A stretch of 64,000 bases of DNA, from positions 3,408,650 through 3,472,649 of the forward strand of contig NZ_CP118166.1 of NCBI RefSeq assembly GCF_028748065.1, read 5' to 3'. The position numbers and the translations under genes are program-made. Of the stretch, positions 1 through 9,849 are shown piece after piece. The first letter of the stretch is position 1. Each line of letters begins with the position of its first letter. The notes under the pieces are model-generated. The model saw only the letters and a list, made by a program, of their open reading frames with translations, was not told the DNA's origin and made no database searches. This DNA comes from Hyphococcus flavus. GTDB lineage: Bacteria; Pseudomonadota; Alphaproteobacteria; Caulobacterales; Parvularculaceae.

Positions 1-521
1 CAATGCAATGCAATAGACTTGCTCATCATCCAAACGGCCGCTTTCGCCGCGTTGTAGGACAGCATCATGCCATCCGCGATCAATCCGGCTACTGAAGAGA
101 TATTGATGATTGATGCTGGCTGGCTCTTTTTGAGGTATGGCATGGCAAGCTGCGTGCCAATGAAGATTGAATCAACATCGATCTCTTGTGTTCGCCGCCA
201 GTTTTCGTAAGTTTCCGTCTCAATACTACCGGCCGTGCCGATACCCGCATTATTAATCAGAACGTCAATGCCGCCTAGAAAATCTGCTGCGGCGCCGAGG
301 GCGCTTTCCCAGTCTTCCTTGCTGGTGACGTCGTGTTTTAAGGCCAGCGTAGAGTTGTCATGAGTTTGATTAATAGCTGTGGCGGTTTCTTCTGCACCGT
401 CAAGGTTCACGTCAGTAAGAACAACCCGTGCACCCTCATTGGCAAGCATGCGCCCAAAACAGGCGCCGAGCCCTTGCGCTCCACCTGTGATGAAAACTTT
501 TTTTCCCTGGACACGTCCCAT
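1..521 (-). CDS. SDR family oxidoreductase (3' end outside window)
   Basis: Short-chain dehydrogenase/reductase, an NAD(P)-dependent oxidoreductase of unknown substrate. About 173 N-terminal residues are visible and the C-terminus lies beyond the left edge. The Rossmann glycine motif TGGAQGLG is at residues 12-19, an NNAG motif sits mid-protein, and the catalytic YxxxK pair is Y156/K160 with an upstream ISS serine strand. The start is the ATG at 521, preceded on the minus strand by an AGGAGG-like stretch. Family assignment is firm. The substrate cannot be told from the sequence. Confidence 0.93.
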   Translation of the reverse strand, partial: MGRVQGKKVFITGGAQGLGACFGRMLANEGARVVLTDVNLDGAEETATAINQTHDNSTLALKHDVTSKEDWESALGAAADFLGGIDVLINNAGIGTAGSIETETYENWRRTQEIDVDSIFIGTQLAMPYLKKSQPASIINISSVAGLIADGMMLSYNAAKAAVWMMSKSIALH

Positions 522-598
522 GGCGCCGCTCCTCCTTTTTGATGGAGCCTATCCCATAGGGCGCTGAGCGCCCACCGCTTTATACAGCGGCAAACGCC

Positions 599-922
599 TC
601 AGCCTTCGTTCTGAATCTGATTAACCGCTTCCGCCAGATATTCATCCATCTGGCGACGGATCTGGTGGTCGGATTGCTCTACACCTGCGCTATCGAAATC
701 CTGCCGGATTTTCCGGAAGACGTCTTCGTCGCCAGCTTCCTCAAAATCCGCCTTGATGACCTCTTTTGCGTAGGCTTCTGCTTCAGCGCCAGTCTTGCCA
801 AGAAGTTCCGCAGCCCAAACGCCCAAAAGCTTGTTACGGCGCGCCTCGGCCTTGAATTTCAGCTCAGCGTCATGGGCGAATTTCTTCTCAAATTTGTCTT
901 CGCGGTCGTCAAAAGTCGTCAT
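599..922 (-). CDS. F1F0-ATPase inhibitor zeta subunit (DUF1476 family)
   Basis: 107-aa protein matching the alphaproteobacterial DUF1476/zeta family, which blocks ATP hydrolysis by binding F1 through its N-terminal segment. The hallmark N-terminus MTTFDDREDKFEKKFAHD and the following KAEARRNKLLGVWAAELLGK segment are present. The frame stays open upstream to 1033, but the family starts at MTTFDDRE, so the ATG at 922 is chosen. The gene is divergent from purC, an arrangement I recall from other alphaproteobacteria. The 265 bases between them presumably hold both promoters. Confidence 0.93.
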   Translation of the reverse strand: MTTFDDREDKFEKKFAHDAELKFKAEARRNKLLGVWAAELLGKTGAEAEAYAKEVIKADFEEAGDEDVFRKIRQDFDSAGVEQSDHQIRRQMDEYLAEAVNQIQNEG

Positions 923-1186
923 CGAACAGTGTCTCCAAACTCGGGGGGCTGCAAACCTATTTCTGGTACTTATATCCGCTCCCGTCCATGTGCAACGAGG
1001 CTGCGTGAAATGACCGGGACAAGGGCTTTTCAACCTTTCCGCAAAAGCGTAAACCCCGCGCTTCTCTCGCTGCGTAAGCCATGGTAGCTGGACTCATTGA
1101 GATTGGCATGAGACGCGCTCCATCACGACCCGTCAGGTGGGGGATTACTGGCGATTTCGCCACTAAGGCACTGAAAGGATTAATGA

Positions 1187-1963
1187 ATGGCCCGCCGTAA
1201 GCAAATATATGAAGGCAAGGCGAAAATCCTCTTTGAAGGGCCTGAACCCGGCACTATCATCCAGTATTTCAAAGACGACGCGACGGCTTTCAACAATCAG
1301 AAGAAGGCCGTGCTTGAGGGCAAGGGCGTTCTCAACAACCGCATCTCCGAATTCATTATGACCGGGCTGGAGCGTATTGGCGTGCCGACCCATTTCATCA
1401 AGCGCCTGAACATGCGCGAGCAGCTTGTCCGCCATGTGGAGATCGTGCCGCTGGAAGTGGTGGTGCGCAATGTGGCCGCCGGCAGCATATCAAAAAGGCT
1501 CGGGATCGAAGACGGGACGGCCCTGCCGCGCTCCGTTATCGAATTTTATTTCAAGAATGACGACCTCGGAGACCCGCTCGTCTCAGAAGAACACATTACG
1601 GCTTTCAACTGGGCGAACCCGCAGGAAATTGATGACATGATGGCTCTCGCCCTGCGCATTAACGACTTTTTGTCGGGCTTGTTTGCCGGTGTCGGCATCA
1701 AGCTGATCGATTTTAAAGTTGAGTTCGGCCGACAGTACGAGGGCGACATGATGCGCCTCATCGTCGCCGACGAGATCAGCCCGGACAGTTGCCGTTTATG
1801 GGATATGGAAACCGGCGATATCATGGACAAGGACCGATTCCGGAAAGACCTCGGCGACGTCACCGACGCTTATCGTGAAGTGGCGCGACGCCTTGGCGTG
1901 CTTCGTGAAAACGAAAGCTCCGGCCAGACTGGTCCTGTGCTGGTCAGCGACAACGAAAAATAA
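1187..1963 (+). CDS. purC: Phosphoribosylaminoimidazole-succinocarboxamide synthase
   Basis: SAICAR synthetase (258 aa), which joins CAIR and aspartate with ATP in purine synthesis. The N-terminus [16 protein letters not shown] carries the YEGKAK nucleotide-binding strand, and the signature segments [18 protein letters not shown] and [11 protein letters not shown] follow. Length is normal for the long bacterial form. An AAGGA ribosome site lies about 7 bases before the ATG. The stop codon directly abuts the stop of the convergent serine hydrolase gene. In related genomes purS and purQ usually follow immediately; here they are about 1.2 kb away. Confidence 0.98.
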   Translation: MARRKQIYEGKAKILFEGPEPGTIIQYFKDDATAFNNQKKAVLEGKGVLNNRISEFIMTGLERIGVPTHFIKRLNMREQLVRHVEIVPLEVVVRNVAAGSISKRLGIEDGTALPRSVIEFYFKNDDLGDPLVSEEHITAFNWANPQEIDDMMALALRINDFLSGLFAGVGIKLIDFKVEFGRQYEGDMMRLIVADEISPDSCRLWDMETGDIMDKDRFRKDLGDVTDAYREVARRLGVLRENESSGQTGPVLVSDNEK

Positions 1964-3070
1964 TCAGTCCGTCATCGCATCGAGCGTCAGGTCGATCAGC
2001 ACGCGCATTTCATCCCATGTCACGTTCACCGCCGCGTATTCCTCAGGCGTATCGTAGGGCGTCGGCGCGGTTTTATGCGCAAAGACCAAATCGACCGCCG
2101 GCAATACTACGATATACTGTCCAAAATGGCCGCGCGCCGCATAGCCGCCATAAAATTCTGGCGGGAAGTGTTCAGGATCGAAAATCCACCACATGTAGCC
2201 ATAGGCAAACCCGCTATCACGATAGTTTTCAGGGTTCATTTCAGCGTTTGGCGTGGCGATGGAAACGCTTTCGCGCACCCAGTTTTCAGTAATGATTTTC
2301 TCGCCGTTCCACTCGCCATTGCGCAGCATCAACAGGCCTAAACGCGCGACGTCACGCGCTGACAGATAGAAATGATAGGCGGCAAATTTTGAGTGTTCGA
2401 GGTTACCGGTCTTTCCATTTTCCTGATGCAACTGAAGATCGTAATCTTGCATCTGCAATGGTCCGGCGAATTGCTCCTCAAAAGCTTCGTAGATGTCTTT
2501 GCCGACAAGTTCTTCGAAAATACCGCCCGCAGCGTTAAAGTCCCAATTGTTGTACCAGTAATAGGTTCCGGGCGCATGATCGCCGCGTTGAGGGCCTTCC
2601 GCTGTCACACCGCTAAAATTTGACGCCGGGTGGTATATTCCCGACCGCGCCGTGATCAGATCGCGCAACGTCGCTGATTTTTCTGTTTCTGTCAGACCTT
2701 GAACATCATCAACGCCGAGTTCCGCCAGCGTTTTGCGGATGTCGATCTCGCCACTTTCGACATATTTTCCCATCAGCATGGTCAGGATGCTTTTGCGAAC
2801 AGAAGCGAGATAGGTTCCTTCAGTCTGCGTTACGTCGCCATAGGAAAAGGCTATCTTCCCATCCTTAACGACAACCATGGAGTGAGTAGTCCCATCAGCG
2901 ACCGCGGCTTCAAGCGCCGCATATTTTTCCGGATCAAAGCCTGCCGCTACCGGGCTTTCATAGGCAGACCAGGTCGCGCCTGGCAGCGCCGATTCGGTTT
3001 TTTCCGCACCGCAAGCCGCCAGCCACAACAGCCCCAGAAAACCAAATGCTGCTTTAAAAGAAATAGTCAT
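1964..3070 (-). CDS. Serine hydrolase, class C beta-lactamase-like lipoprotein
   Basis: 368-aa beta-lactamase/transpeptidase-fold serine hydrolase. The lipoprotein signal has the lipobox LAAC (Cys20), which suggests membrane anchoring on the periplasmic side. The active-site SxxK is S90-V-R-K93 and a Tyr-x-Asn-type YNN follows in the WYNNWDFN segment. It may act as an esterase, amidase or D-amino-acid peptidase; its presence does not imply drug resistance. It separates purC from purS on the opposite strand, ending back to back with purC without any spacer. Confidence 0.9.
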   Translation of the reverse strand: MTISFKAAFGFLGLLWLAACGAEKTESALPGATWSAYESPVAAGFDPEKYAALEAAVADGTTHSMVVVKDGKIAFSYGDVTQTEGTYLASVRKSILTMLMGKYVESGEIDIRKTLAELGVDDVQGLTETEKSATLRDLITARSGIYHPASNFSGVTAEGPQRGDHAPGTYYWYNNWDFNAAGGIFEELVGKDIYEAFEEQFAGPLQMQDYDLQLHQENGKTGNLEHSKFAAYHFYLSARDVARLGLLMLRNGEWNGEKIITENWVRESVSIATPNAEMNPENYRDSGFAYGYMWWIFDPEHFPPEFYGGYAARGHFGQYIVVLPAVDLVFAHKTAPTPYDTPEEYAAVNVTWDEMRVLIDLTLDAMTD

Positions 3071-3198
3071 GCCCCCTCCTCTTTTCTATTTCCGAAAACG
3101 TAGCCTGTGTTTGACTGCCACAGCAAGCAAGCTGCTTGCCTGAAGCCGCACAAGGGCGTATGGCGGTCCATAGATTCTCCCGGATTATGGACCAATTC

Positions 3199-3441
3199 AT
3201 GAAGGCTAAAATCACCATCACTCTGAAAAATGGCGTTCTAGACCCACAAGGCGCGGCTATAGAAAACGCCCTCGCCAGCCTCGGATTTGAGGGCGCTGAT
3301 AGTGTCCGACAGGGCAAGGTGATCGAGATGAAGCTGTCGGAAACGGATGAGATCGCCGCGCGCGCCAAGGCAGAAGAGATGTGCAAAAAACTTCTCGCCA
3401 ATCCGGTGATGGAAAATTACGCCATAGAAATTCTTGCTTGA
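3199..3441 (+). CDS. purS: Phosphoribosylformylglycinamidine synthase subunit PurS
   Basis: 80-aa PurS, the small subunit that bridges PurL and the glutaminase PurQ in the three-part FGAM synthase. The start MKAKITITLKNGVLDPQGAAI and the C-terminal ENYAIEIL strand are typical. The frame is open upstream, but the family begins at the ATG at 3199. A methyltransferase gene is wedged between purS and purQ, which is unusual. purL is not in the window. Confidence 0.96.
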   Translation: MKAKITITLKNGVLDPQGAAIENALASLGFEGADSVRQGKVIEMKLSETDEIAARAKAEEMCKKLLANPVMENYAIEILA

Positions 3442-3455
3442 CGGACGACAAAGGC

Positions 3456-4181
3456 ATGGTGGCCGGGGAACCTCATTACATTCGCGAATACCGGCGAATG
3501 ATCAGTTCACTTCGCAAAAGAAGTGCGAACGAAGAAGAAGTGATGGAGCGCGCTGTTGGCGGCGCCTACGAGAAAACCGGTGCTGTACAAGCGGCGCTGA
3601 TCGACGAACTTATCCCTGAAAGGCCTATCCATATTATTGACGTTGGGTGCGGGTCAGGCCGCCTTGCCTATGCCCTACGAGGGCAGAAACGCATCGCCTA
3701 TTCAGGGTTCGATATAATGGCGGACCTGGTTGAGTACGCAAAAAGCAAATGCGGACGATCGGACTGGCGGCTTGAAACCATCAGCACGTTGCAACTTCCC
3801 GTTCCAAATGCCTGCGCAGACATGGTCGTTTTCATGTCGGTCTTTACGCATCTCAAGCCTGGGGAGATAAAAATCTATATCAAGGAAGCATTACGCGTCC
3901 TCAAGCCAGGCGGTCTCGTTGTCGCTTCTTATCTTGACCCGAATGAACCGCGTCACACTAAAGGCTGGCTACCCGCGCCTTTACAGCTGCTCGCCCGGCT
4001 CCTCGGCCGCGATGTCATGCTGACCCGGACCAGCCAGAAAATGCTGGCTGAGTGGCTGACAGACGGCGGCTTCGTTATTGAACGCGCTATCGACGACGGA
4101 TCATTCGGACAGCATGTGCTCATCGCCAGCAAAAGCGGCGGACAGATTGCAACTGCCGACGGCTCAAGCTACGAGAATTGA
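3456..4181 (+). CDS. Class I SAM-dependent methyltransferase
   Basis: 241-aa class I methyltransferase. Motif I reads [15 protein letters not shown] (SAM-binding glycine loop), the acidic loop is GFDIMADLV, and the post-III region reads [16 protein letters not shown], as in Methyltransf_11/25 proteins. It starts at ATG 3456, 14 bases after purS, and its stop ends one base before the purQ start, so it is cotranscribed with the purine genes. The substrate is unknown. Its insertion into a purine operon may only reflect operon hitch-hiking. Confidence 0.9.
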   Translation: MVAGEPHYIREYRRMISSLRKRSANEEEVMERAVGGAYEKTGAVQAALIDELIPERPIHIIDVGCGSGRLAYALRGQKRIAYSGFDIMADLVEYAKSKCGRSDWRLETISTLQLPVPNACADMVVFMSVFTHLKPGEIKIYIKEALRVLKPGGLVVASYLDPNEPRHTKGWLPAPLQLLARLLGRDVMLTRTSQKMLAEWLTDGGFVIERAIDDGSFGQHVLIASKSGGQIATADGSSYEN

Positions 4182-4182
4182 A

Positions 4183-4845
4183 ATGAAATCAGCCGTTATT
4201 GTCTTTCCCGCTTCGAACTGCGACCGCGATATCGCCGTGGCGCTGGAACAGGCCACGGGTAAGAAACCGGCCATGGTCTGGCATGGCGATACGGACCTGC
4301 CTGATGCTGACTTCTACGCCCTGCCCGGCGGGTTTTCATATGGCGATTATCTGCGCGCGGGGGCAATGGCGGCGAAATCGCCGATCATGCGTGCGGTCAT
4401 CGACAAGGCTAAAGCAGGCGCGCCGCTGATTGGCGTTTGCAACGGGTTTCAGATCTTGTGCGAGACGGGGCTGTTGCCAGGCGTCCTTTTGCGCAACGCC
4501 AATCTAGATTTCGTTTGCCGCACGGTGACGTTGAAAGTGGAAAACACGCAATCAATGTTTACTTCGGGCTATGAGAAAGGCGATTACGTTAACTTCCCTG
4601 TCGCCCATCATGACGGCAACTACTTCGCCGATGATGAAACCCTCGACACACTTGAGGCTGAGGGCCGCGTGGCGCTGCGTTATGTAGACAATCCCAACGG
4701 CTCGGCGCGCAATATCGCCGGCCTTATCAGCGATGGCGGCAACGTCATGGGCCTGATGCCGCATCCGGAACGGGTGATTTCCCCGCTGCTCGGCGGCGCA
4801 GACGGCGCAGCGTTTTTCAAGAACCTTGTAAACGCCGTCTCCTGA
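4183..4845 (+). CDS. purQ: Phosphoribosylformylglycinamidine synthase glutaminase PurQ
   Basis: 220-aa class I glutamine amidotransferase that supplies ammonia to PurL with PurS. The nucleophile Cys86 lies in GVCNGFQIL, and the catalytic His-Glu pair is in LMPHPERV near the C-terminus. The N-terminus [12 protein letters not shown] is a PurQ signature. The frame extends upstream through the methyltransferase, but homologues start at MKSAVIVFP (ATG 4183). It is tightly coupled to the methyltransferase gene. Confidence 0.98.
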   Translation: MKSAVIVFPASNCDRDIAVALEQATGKKPAMVWHGDTDLPDADFYALPGGFSYGDYLRAGAMAAKSPIMRAVIDKAKAGAPLIGVCNGFQILCETGLLPGVLLRNANLDFVCRTVTLKVENTQSMFTSGYEKGDYVNFPVAHHDGNYFADDETLDTLEAEGRVALRYVDNPNGSARNIAGLISDGGNVMGLMPHPERVISPLLGGADGAAFFKNLVNAVS

Positions 4846-4848
4846 AAT

Positions 4849-6336
4849 CTAGCCGAAAACTGCCGGACGCCTTCCCGCCCAAGGCGCTGCTTCTTCCAGC
4901 TCATAGGCAAGCTGCAGCAGTATTTCCTCCTGCCCTAGTGCGGCGCCGAACATGGCGCCGATGGGCAGACCTTCTTGAGACATAGAAAGCGGCAAGGAAA
5001 TCGCCGGTGCGCCAGTGATATTGCAAAGGACTGTGTACTGAACGTAATCGAATAACCTAACAATGAGCGTATCGTAATCTAGTGAGCCGCCAAGATACCC
5101 GATTTTTGGCGGTGGCGCTGTGACTACCGGCGACAGGATGAGATCATAGGTTTCATGCACGCCGGCCATGACGCCTTCAACCGCCTGCAGGCGTTTGATG
5201 CTGTCCTCGAACTTGTCCTGTTCCGCTTCAAAACGGCGGGCAAGCCCAAGAGTAAAGGGCTCAAACGCCAGACCGTTCCGCGGCAGGCCCGTCGCCTCCT
5301 CCCATACTTTTACGGCGCTATGCGCAAATGCGGCCCAGTAGAGACCAAAATCCTGATCAAGGTTTTCATCAATGGGCAGTTCGACCGGTTCCACCTGATG
5401 ACCGAGCGAAGCACACAACTCAGCGACTCGCATTGTCGCGTCTTCAACCTGTTTGTCGGGCTCGGCGCCGCCGAGACCCTTCGTCGTCACGCCAATGCGC
5501 AATCGGCGTGTAGCGGGCGCGGACACCAGCCCCAGGGGCACGAGCCCATTCTCGCTTTCCGGCAATGCAAGCGCTGCCGCAACCGCCGCCGTATCCCTGA
5601 CCGTTCGTGTTTGAGCGCCGTGAACTGACAAGGAAATCGGCCCCACAACAGTATGAGGGCGCGCAATGGGATTGCGCCCGCGAGAAACCTTCAGCCCCAC
5701 ATTTCCGCAGCATGAAGCTGGGATACGTATGGAACCGCCGCCATCGCTGGCGTGTGCAATCGGCACAACGCCGCTAGCCACAAGCGCGGCCGCCCCGCCG
5801 GATGACCCGCCAGTTGAATAATCCGTATTCCAAGGGTTTCTGGTTTTGCCAGAGCTGACCGGCTCTGTTGTCGCGGACAATCCGAATTCAGGCGTAGAGC
5901 TTTTGCCAAGACTGACAACACCAAGCCCTAGAAAAGCATTAATCAGCGGATTTTGTTCTTCGCCCTTGTATCCCGGGAACGCCCTGCTGCCGAATGCCGT
6001 ACGCACGCCGGTGACATCATCGAGATCTTTGACGAATGTAGGCACGCCCGCCCAGGGACCGCTCGCATTGCCTGCTTCTTCGCGAGCCTTATCGAATGTC
6101 TTGGTCACGATGGCATTGATCTGTCGATCTATTCGTTTGGCGCGCTCGATCGCGGCGTCGACAGCTTCGGTTGCGCTCAGTTCGCCGGACTTGATTCGCG
6201 CGGCGGTTTCAACGCCATCAAGTTCAGCGAGATCATTCGATGCTTTTTGATCTGACCGCGAGCAAGCAGCCCCCATGGCGATCAACGATGCGCCCATTGC
6301 GCCACGCTCAATCAGGCTCCGCCGCGTCAATGACAT
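4849..6336 (-). CDS. Amidase signature family protein with twin-arginine lipoprotein signal
   Basis: 495-aa amidase signature hydrolase. The catalytic triad is visible: Lys103 in PTFVKDLDD, the cis-serine in TGGSSGG (residues 175-181), and the nucleophile Ser202 in [10 protein letters not shown]. The N-terminus has an [11 protein letters not shown] twin-arginine motif and a lipobox ending at Cys25, so it is likely Tat-exported and lipidated. The substrate amide is unknown. It lies convergent with purQ three bases away and is unlikely to be part of purine synthesis. Confidence 0.94.
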   Translation of the reverse strand: MSLTRRSLIERGAMGASLIAMGAACSRSDQKASNDLAELDGVETAARIKSGELSATEAVDAAIERAKRIDRQINAIVTKTFDKAREEAGNASGPWAGVPTFVKDLDDVTGVRTAFGSRAFPGYKGEEQNPLINAFLGLGVVSLGKSSTPEFGLSATTEPVSSGKTRNPWNTDYSTGGSSGGAAALVASGVVPIAHASDGGGSIRIPASCCGNVGLKVSRGRNPIARPHTVVGPISLSVHGAQTRTVRDTAAVAAALALPESENGLVPLGLVSAPATRRLRIGVTTKGLGGAEPDKQVEDATMRVAELCASLGHQVEPVELPIDENLDQDFGLYWAAFAHSAVKVWEEATGLPRNGLAFEPFTLGLARRFEAEQDKFEDSIKRLQAVEGVMAGVHETYDLILSPVVTAPPPKIGYLGGSLDYDTLIVRLFDYVQYTVLCNITGAPAISLPLSMSQEGLPIGAMFGAALGQEEILLQLAYELEEAAPWAGRRPAVFG

Positions 6337-6440
6337 GCGCTCATTCCTTTTCTTCCTGCTTCGATTCCGGCATCATGCTTACCTGAAAAGGGCTCGCACG
6401 CGTCGTCAAGACAAGAGCGCAGGAACGGGGAAGAAAGATC

Positions 6441-7661
6441 ATGAGACTTGTTTTAGCGACTGCAGCATTTCTGGCGCTTGCGGCTTGCGGCCAAAAAGAA
6501 ACTGCGCCGCCGCCGGGAGACGACAGCTATCAGGAAACGCTGATGACGCAACTGATCGATGCAAAGCCGGGCGATGTCATCGAAATCCCTGAAGGCCGCT
6601 TTGCGTTTGACCGCTCGCTAAGCCTGACGGTCGATGGCGTCACCATACGCGGCGCCGGCATGGACAAATCCGTTCTGACATTCGCCAATCAGATCGCCGG
6701 GGCCGAAGGCCTCCTCGTCACCGCCAGCGATTTTACGATTGAAGATGTAGCCATTGAAGACACGAAAGGCGATGCGCTGAAAATCTCAGAAGGTGAAAAC
6801 ATCGTCATTCGCCGTGTGCGCACGGAATGGACAACGGGTCCGAAGACCGAAAACGGCGCCTACGGTATCTACCCCGTACAAGTTGAAAACCTGTTGATGG
6901 AAGACAGCGTTGCGATTGGCGCCTCTGACGCCGGGCTTTACATTGGCCAGTCAAAAAACGTCGTCATCCGCAACAACCGCGCGGAATATAATGTCGCCGG
7001 CATTGAAATTGAAAACACATTTGATGCTGATGTTTACGGCAATGTGGCGACCAACAACACCGGCGGCATACTCGTCTTTAATATGCCGAACCTGAGCCAA
7101 CCGGGTGCGCGCACGCGTGTTTTCAATAATGAAATTTATGAGAACAACACCAAGAATTTCGGCCACAAGGGAACGCCGGTGGCGTCGATCCCCGCCGGTT
7201 CAGGCGTTGTTGTAAACTCCAACGACCAGGTCGAAATATTCAGCAACAACATTCGCGATAACAAAACCGCCAATGTCATCGTCGCCAGCGTCTTCTCATC
7301 CGATATTGGCGACGGCGATATGGCCGCTGATTTCGACCCCTACCCTGAAAAGATTTTTGTCTATGACAACGCGTTTGAAGGCGGGGGGGACAATCCTGAT
7401 GGTCTGGAACTGCAGGCGTTGAAACTCGCCATCGCCGGGCCCATGGGCCGTATCCCTGATGTCTTATGGGACGGCTATGTGGACCCTGACGGGAGCGGCC
7501 CTCAGGATGTTCTCTGCGTTCAGAACGGCGAAGCGAGGGTGCTGAATGTTGACGGGCCGAACGATAATAAAAGCCCGCGCATCGCGGAAACCCGCGATCA
7601 TGACTGCACCTTTGAAAAACTGCCCGAGGTCGAACTGAACGAACCGCTCGCCAGCCTATAG
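6441..7661 (+). CDS. Parallel beta-helix lipoprotein (TIGR03805-type)
   Basis: 406-aa secreted lipoprotein (lipobox LAAC, Cys at about residue 16) built of right-handed beta-helix turns from about residue 50 to 290, with recurring IxIxxN strands such as NVVIRNNRAEYNVAGIEIE. It resembles the TIGR03805 family, which as I recall occurs next to a TIGR03806 diheme protein, and such a gene is next here. Function is unproven; polysaccharide or surface binding is only a guess. Confidence 0.85.
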   Translation: MRLVLATAAFLALAACGQKETAPPPGDDSYQETLMTQLIDAKPGDVIEIPEGRFAFDRSLSLTVDGVTIRGAGMDKSVLTFANQIAGAEGLLVTASDFTIEDVAIEDTKGDALKISEGENIVIRRVRTEWTTGPKTENGAYGIYPVQVENLLMEDSVAIGASDAGLYIGQSKNVVIRNNRAEYNVAGIEIENTFDADVYGNVATNNTGGILVFNMPNLSQPGARTRVFNNEIYENNTKNFGHKGTPVASIPAGSGVVVNSNDQVEIFSNNIRDNKTANVIVASVFSSDIGDGDMAADFDPYPEKIFVYDNAFEGGGDNPDGLELQALKLAIAGPMGRIPDVLWDGYVDPDGSGPQDVLCVQNGEARVLNVDGPNDNKSPRIAETRDHDCTFEKLPEVELNEPLASL

Positions 7662-7893
7662 GGGCGAAAAAATGAGGCGCTGGAGTGCGCCCGCTAAACG
7701 GGAAAAACACCTCAAAAGTGTTGAATTCTTCAATATTTCCCAGTGTTGGTGGAAGGTTATCCCCCACTTTCTCGGCTGTCGTATACTGCTCGGCAGTTGA
7801 AATGAGCGTTAAAGCTTTTCGTTGCGGCGGAATATTCATCCTCGCACGAATGCCCTGAACCGCTGCACTGGGTTAGGAGCAGAAGAACTAAGA

Positions 7894-9057
7894 ATGAAGG
7901 CCGTAAGAACTTTCATGCAACGATACAATTTTGCCAGCCCTGCAATAATGCTCGCCATCTTTGCCGGCCTACTGCTGTCCGCTTGTTCTGAACAGCAGAC
8001 TGCCCCAACGTTTCACGCACAAGATAACCCGACGCGTTTAAGCGACTGGGGCATGCTTGAGACGAGCACAGATGAACTGGTCATCAGCGAGGGCGTTACG
8101 CCGTACGATCTCGCGACACCTTTGTTTTCCGACTATGCGCTGAAGCTTAGGACAGTATGGACGCCGGCAGGCGCGCCAGTGTTGTACAACTCTGACAGCG
8201 TTTTTGAGTTTCCCGTTGGCACGGTCATCACAAAAACCTTTTACTATCCGACGACAGGAGACGAATGGACGGGGGACGTCTCCATCAGCCGGGAGCGCAG
8301 CATCAACAACAACGCCATGGCGTTGGATCATTTACGGCTGATCGAGACGCGGGTTCTTGTACATCGTGAAACGGGCTGGGAGGCGCTTCCCTATATCTGG
8401 AACGATGAACAGACCGACGCGGTGTTGAAACGTACGGGCGACGTCATCCCCATGACATTGCATCGAGATGACGGACGGACGGAACAATTCGGCTATCTTG
8501 TACCGAACGTGAACCAGTGCGCCGGCTGTCACGCGACCGACGCCACAGCGAGAACGATCGAGCCAATCGGGCCAAAGGCGCGGCACCTGAATAAGCCGTC
8601 ATCTTTCGCCCCTGCCTTTAACCAGCTCGATCACTGGCTGGCGAAGGGCCTGCTCACCGGAGAGATTGCCCAACCCGCACCGAGAAACGCCGAGTGGACG
8701 GATGAAAGCGAGCCGGTTGAGGTGCGCGCGCGCGCCTATCTCGACGCCAATTGCAGCCATTGCCACAACCCGGTCGGCCCGGCAGACACATCCGGCCTCA
8801 ATCTGGAACCGGACGCCACAGGTCCCGCCCTCGGCATCTGTAAAACGCCCATTGCCGCCGGCATCGGCACAGGCGACCGCATCTTTGATATCGTCCCGGG
8901 TGACCCGGATGCATCGATCACCATCTTCCGCATGGAAACTGACAACCCAGGCGCCATGATGCCGGAACTCGGCCGCGCAGTAACGCATGAGGAGGGCGTC
9001 GCATTAGTGTCCGAATGGATTGCAAGAATGGATGGCGATTGTTCGCAAAAAGGATAA
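7894..9057 (+). CDS. SO2930/HNE_0200-family diheme c-type cytochrome lipoprotein
   Basis: 387-aa exported protein of the TIGR03806 (HNE_0200) type, partner of the preceding beta-helix protein. Two c-type heme sites are present: CAGCH at about residue 209 and CSHCH at about 287. The signal peptide ends in a lipobox LLSAC. The start is ATG 7894 behind a TTAGGAGC site; an inner ATG at 7915 is also possible. The role is unknown. Two hemes suggest electron transfer or heme-dependent chemistry on the substrate of its partner. Confidence 0.87.
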   Translation: MKAVRTFMQRYNFASPAIMLAIFAGLLLSACSEQQTAPTFHAQDNPTRLSDWGMLETSTDELVISEGVTPYDLATPLFSDYALKLRTVWTPAGAPVLYNSDSVFEFPVGTVITKTFYYPTTGDEWTGDVSISRERSINNNAMALDHLRLIETRVLVHRETGWEALPYIWNDEQTDAVLKRTGDVIPMTLHRDDGRTEQFGYLVPNVNQCAGCHATDATARTIEPIGPKARHLNKPSSFAPAFNQLDHWLAKGLLTGEIAQPAPRNAEWTDESEPVEVRARAYLDANCSHCHNPVGPADTSGLNLEPDATGPALGICKTPIAAGIGTGDRIFDIVPGDPDASITIFRMETDNPGAMMPELGRAVTHEEGVALVSEWIARMDGDCSQKG

Positions 9058-9066
9058 AGCGATAAA

Positions 9067-9849
9067 ATGAACCTGAAATTTTTGAAGTTCAGCATTGCTG
9101 CCGTTATCCTGATCTATATGGTGATCTACGGCGGGCTTTATATTTTTCAACGCAGCTTTCTGTATTTTCCTACGCCGGAAGTTCAGCACCCCGATGCTGA
9201 GGCGATCTACATCGAAAATGATGTCGCTCGAATAAAACTTTGGAAGGCCGGAACTGGAAGCAAGAAAGCGATTCTTTACTTTGGTGGAAACGCCGAGGAG
9301 GTATCGAGAAATATCACGCCATTTCTGCAGCACTTAACGACATACGATATCTACCTGATGAATTATCGCGGATTCAGCGGCAGCACGGGGTCGCCAAACG
9401 AAACTGCATTATATATCGACGCACTATCACTCTATGATCTCGCAGCCAAAGACTATGATGACATCTCTGTTATTGGACGCAGCCTTGGAAGCGGCGTGGC
9501 AACCTATGTTGCTGCAAACAGGGAAATAGAAAAACTTTTTCTCATCACCCCTTATGACAGCATAGAAAATGTGGCCCAAAGCAAGTTTCCTTTTGTTCCA
9601 GTTTCGCTGCTGCTTCATGACAAATATAATTCCGCAGCGCGCGCCCATAAAATTGACGCGGAAACATTAATTGTCATGGCTGAGAACGACGGCGTTATTC
9701 CATTACATTTTACTGAGGCTTTGATCAGGCAGTTTGGAGCGCCTGCACCTCAGATACATCAAATTCCGGGAACGCATCACCTGACAGTGTCAAATCCACC
9801 GCTGTTTTGGCGGATTCTCGGCGATTTTTTTGATCCTCATGACGTTTAG
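9067..9849 (+). CDS. Alpha/beta hydrolase, membrane anchored (ABHD13/BEM46-like)
   Basis: 260-aa alpha/beta hydrolase. A hydrophobic helix at residues 8-28 anchors it in the membrane. The nucleophile elbow is GRSLGSG, the oxyanion loop is LYFGGNAEE, an acid appears in VMAENDGVIPLHF and the catalytic His in PGTHHL. It follows the diheme gene after 9 bases and may share its transcript. Its stop overlaps the stop of squalene-hopene cyclase by 4 bases on the other strand. Esterase or thioesterase activity is likely; the substrate is unknown. Confidence 0.9.
   Translation: MNLKFLKFSIAAVILIYMVIYGGLYIFQRSFLYFPTPEVQHPDAEAIYIENDVARIKLWKAGTGSKKAILYFGGNAEEVSRNITPFLQHLTTYDIYLMNYRGFSGSTGSPNETALYIDALSLYDLAAKDYDDISVIGRSLGSGVATYVAANREIEKLFLITPYDSIENVAQSKFPFVPVSLLLHDKYNSAARAHKIDAETLIVMAENDGVIPLHFTEALIRQFGAPAPQIHQIPGTHHLTVSNPPLFWRILGDFFDPHDV

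Noticed and set aside
957..1163. Small minus-strand frame between the zeta subunit and purC
   Set aside because: No family resemblance; the interval is best read as a divergent promoter region.
7276..7839. 187-codon minus-strand frame opposite the beta-helix gene end
   Set aside because: Arg/Pro-rich shadow with no ribosome site; the sense gene is well supported.
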